Assembly (NCBI RefSeq): GCF_000988205.1
Contig: NZ_LAYQ01000010.1
Span: 143,771 to 207,770 of the forward strand
Source: Corynebacterium minutissimum
GTDB taxonomy: Bacteria; Actinomycetota; Actinomycetes; Mycobacteriales; Mycobacteriaceae
Reading direction: 5' to 3'
Length of the DNA stretch: 64,000 nucleotides
Made by a program: the position numbers and the translations under genes. Positions 62,104-64,000 of this stretch are shown piece by piece; positions within the stretch are counted from its first letter, which is position 1; each line of letters opens with the position of its first letter. The notes under the pieces were generated by a model. The model saw nothing but the letters and a program-made list of their open reading frames with translations. It ran no database searches and was not told where the DNA came from.

Positions 62104-63776
62104 CCTGACTTAGGCCAATTTAGTGCGGAAGTTCGCGGCCGGTGATTGCTTGGATGGTGGCGGTGAGGTCGGGCGGGAGTGGTACGGCGGCGTGAATGGT
62201 TTCGCCGCCCACGACGAGTTGAAAGCTGCGGTATTTCTTGAGTGTTCTCACCAGGCGTTTGATGGATTGACCACTGCGGGTCTCCATCAGGTGAGCCACG
62301 GCTAGTGCGGCCATCACAATATGGAGATGTGCTGTGATCGAGTCTTGTTTCCTGGCGTAGATTGGGCGTGCTTTCAGGTCTGATTTCGACATCCGAAACG
62401 ACTTTTCAATGTTGAATAACCTGCGGTAATGCCCGATAACCTCTTGGGCGGGAAGAGTAGTCAGGTCGGTTTCATAGCCTTTAATTCCGGCTAGGGCTCG
62501 GTGCTTGGCAGCAAGAGCGTAGTTGACCTTCTTATTCGGGGCGGAAAGATCAATATAGCGGTTGCGCTTGATTGCGATATCGCCGTCAACAGCGCGTTTG
62601 GCTTTTGCGACTTGCTCTTTGATTCCGCGCAGGCTGCGTCTAGCCCGGTCGTGGGAGTACTGGAAGTGGGTTACCGTATTCGGGGTTGTGTGTTTGCGTC
62701 CATCGCTTGCGGAGGCTTGTGTCCAGATCTGGCCGTGGGTGTAGTCTTCACCGGGGTTGTCTCGCCGCCAGGTTTCGATCACCTCAGGCACGGTGGGGGT
62801 TTTCACCGACAAAATGTAGTGCAGCCCTGCATCTATCAATGCTTGTTTGTTCGCCGCGGAAAACATGCCCGCATCAGCAACGACGGTAACTTCATCGAGT
62901 TGGTAGGCCTCTTGGAACCGTGTGATCATCGGCAGCATCGTGTGGGTTTCTGCCGAGTTGCCAGCAAACGCGCCCACATGCAGTGGAAACCCAGTGGCAT
63001 CAGTAAGCAGCCCGACAAGGATTTGCGGCTCTACACGGCGCTCTTTGGAAACCCGGGTTTACGAAGCTCATCAGCAGTATCGGTTTCAAAATACAAGGTA
63101 GTCACGTCGTACAAGATGAATGCGCCTGGCCCAATACCTGCATGATGGGCCAACGCTTGAGTTAGTATCTCCCCGAACGATTCGGTGGCGAAGGAGGCAA
63201 GACGCCTCTGGATGGTGCGATAGCTTGCGCTTGTCACCCCCACTTCAGCAAGGGTTTCGATCGAATCAAACTTTGAGCCAGGATTAATCAACCGAGCGCG
63301 CACCAGATCGCGAAACACCGGATCATCACCGCTTGCTGCAGCAAGACCTAACTCGTTGAAACACGCATCAATACAGTCCAGCAAGTATCCGGCCCGCTGA
63401 CCGGTAACCGGCAGCGGGTTGGAAACGCTGCCTGTTGCCGGAGGGATGTGTCTAACCTCGCCGAAGTCCAATGCGAGTTGGTCACCATCGACGATGCGTT
63501 GAGCTTCAGCCCGCAAAAGCGCAAGCTCAGACTCTGAATGCGCTGAACCGATATGCTTCATCCTTTTGGCACCTTTGCGTTCAGAGAACACCACCTGCAC
63601 CGCCATCGCCCCAGAAGCGGTCTTGACAGTGCGAATATAAGGACTCACAAAAATCAGACTACTGAACACCCCCGGCATTACCCACTTAGTGCGGAAAAAT
63701 TCCTCCCCACCGACGAAAACCAACAGGTAACAGTGTCAAGAGTGACGTTGCTCACCCACCCATGACCTAAGTCAGG
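62104..63776 (-). mobile_element. IS1634-family (IS4-like) insertion sequence
   Basis: Terminal inverted repeats CCTGACTTAGGCCA (62104-62117) and TGACCTAAGTCAGG (63763-63776) match at 13 of 14 positions. It contains a single transposase gene with a frameshift. A second short sequence TTAGTGCGGAA occurs near each end in the same orientation (62120-62130, 63689-63699). No clear target duplication is visible. Confidence 0.8.
62120..63648 (-). pseudogene. IS1634-family transposase with a one-base frameshift
   Basis: Start likely at GTG 63648 (reading VSPYIRTVKTASG). The first part runs through YDVTTLYFETDTADELRKPG (first catalytic Asp), then loses frame at 63047-63054, where GGGTTTCC lacks one T, and meets a stop. 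The rest is in the -1 frame from there, giving VVADAGMFSAANKQALIDAG (second Asp) and YHRRLFNIEKSFRMSKSD type C-terminal motif with the catalytic Glu. With one added base it would be a full transposase of about 509 residues. Confidence 0.82.
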
Positions 63777-63880
63777 TTAAAGATGTGCTTTGGGGGAGGT
63801 CACAATGATACTCTGGGAAAGTCCTGTCTATGTGAGGCTGATTAAACAGCCCTAACAACGGTTCGTGAGGCTACTCTTCC

Positions 63881-64000
63881 GTGACACTCCTGTATGTTGT
63901 CCTCCTCGCAGCTGTCGCAGTGGCGCTTGCACCAGTAGCCGTCAAGGTTGCTGATCGCGCAGCCGGCTACCCGCTAGCCGGCACTTTTGGTGTCGCCGCG
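63881..64000 (+). CDS. Probable Na+/H+ antiporter subunit A (MrpA-like), 5' part
   Basis: From a GTG at 63881 the frame stays open to the window end (40 residues): MTLLYVVLLAAVAVALAPVA followed by KVADRAAGYPLAG. A hydrophobic first helix then a short Arg/Asp loop is how MrpA/MnhA proteins begin, and in C. glutamicum an mrp operon lies in this part of the chromosome. The evidence is short; another multi-span protein is possible. Confidence 0.5.
   Translation, partial: MTLLYVVLLAAVAVALAPVAVKVADRAAGYPLAGTFGVAA

Overview
The window is a chromosomal segment of a Corynebacterium. Three things support this. The base composition is high in GC. The genes are mycolic-acid actinobacterial types: a mycothiol-type dehydrogenase, a WhcA/WhiB4-like protein, a GlxR-type CRP regulator, MarP and DUF5129. 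The gene order matches, in blocks, the region of the Mycobacterium tuberculosis chromosome around Rv3644c-Rv3683 and the C. glutamicum sigC-katA / whcA / glxR / topA-cyaB region. Species cannot be assigned from the sequence alone.

Layout. 0-2.4 kb: end of rmlA, then a thiol-disulfide module (DsbA-like protein, a 30-aa membrane microprotein, CcdA). 2.4-7 kb: formaldehyde/nitrosothiol detoxification pair (MBL hydrolase plus mycothiol-dependent dehydrogenase), a secreted SGNH hydrolase and an acyl-CoA ligase. 7-11.1 kb: N-acetylglucosamine use (nagA-nagB-nagE, minus strand), with a one-base frameshift at the end of nagA. 11.3-16.2 kb: an accessory island with a hydrolase, a 29-aa peptide gene abutting an MFS transporter in AT-richer DNA, an IS3-family element, the tail of a serine recombinase and a ClbS-like protein, ending near tRNA-Thr. 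16.3-25 kb: holB, cyaB, DUF418, topA, dedA, cspA. 25-32.7 kb: an MrfA/Hrq1-like helicase and the actinobacterial tad cluster (ssd-tadA-tadB-tadC-flp-like-tadE-tadE-like), whose ATPase gene is frameshifted. 33-37.3 kb: a DUF3800 gene that looks transferred, a 6C small RNA with its promoter, a HAD hydrolase, and homologues of the Rv3662c/Rv3669/Rv3670 type. 37.5-42.9 kb: dppABCD peptide importer. 43-49.9 kb: HNH protein, marP, nudix, tlpA-like, nth, a tiny membrane gene, glxR, MBL, ridA, DUF4177. 50-54.7 kb: whcA, PASTA-containing PBP, yqeY-like, metallophosphoesterase, tRNA-Pro. 54.7-64 kb: DUF5129, a heptad-repeat membrane protein, katA, sigC, a YkvI-like protein, a frameshifted IS1634-like element, and the start of an mrpA-like gene.

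How the parts connect. cyaB (cAMP synthesis) and glxR (the cAMP-responsive regulator) lie in the same window. Redox functions are frequent: DsbA/CcdA, the mycothiol enzymes, WhcA, KatA, SigC, the TlpA-like protein. Cell-envelope functions include the PBP, MarP and the SGNH hydrolase.

Most notable observations. (1) A short peptide gene is fused tip-to-tail (TAAATG) to an MFS transporter. (2) Two more membrane microproteins sit at conserved junctions. (3) The 6C RNA lies at its conserved position. (4) Three separate single-base deletions (nagA, tadA, IS1634-like transposase) all fall in short simple runs, which raises a choice between real decay and sequence error. (5) Several short-repeat arrays in intergenic DNA are built around GCTAA(A/C)GCG-like units.
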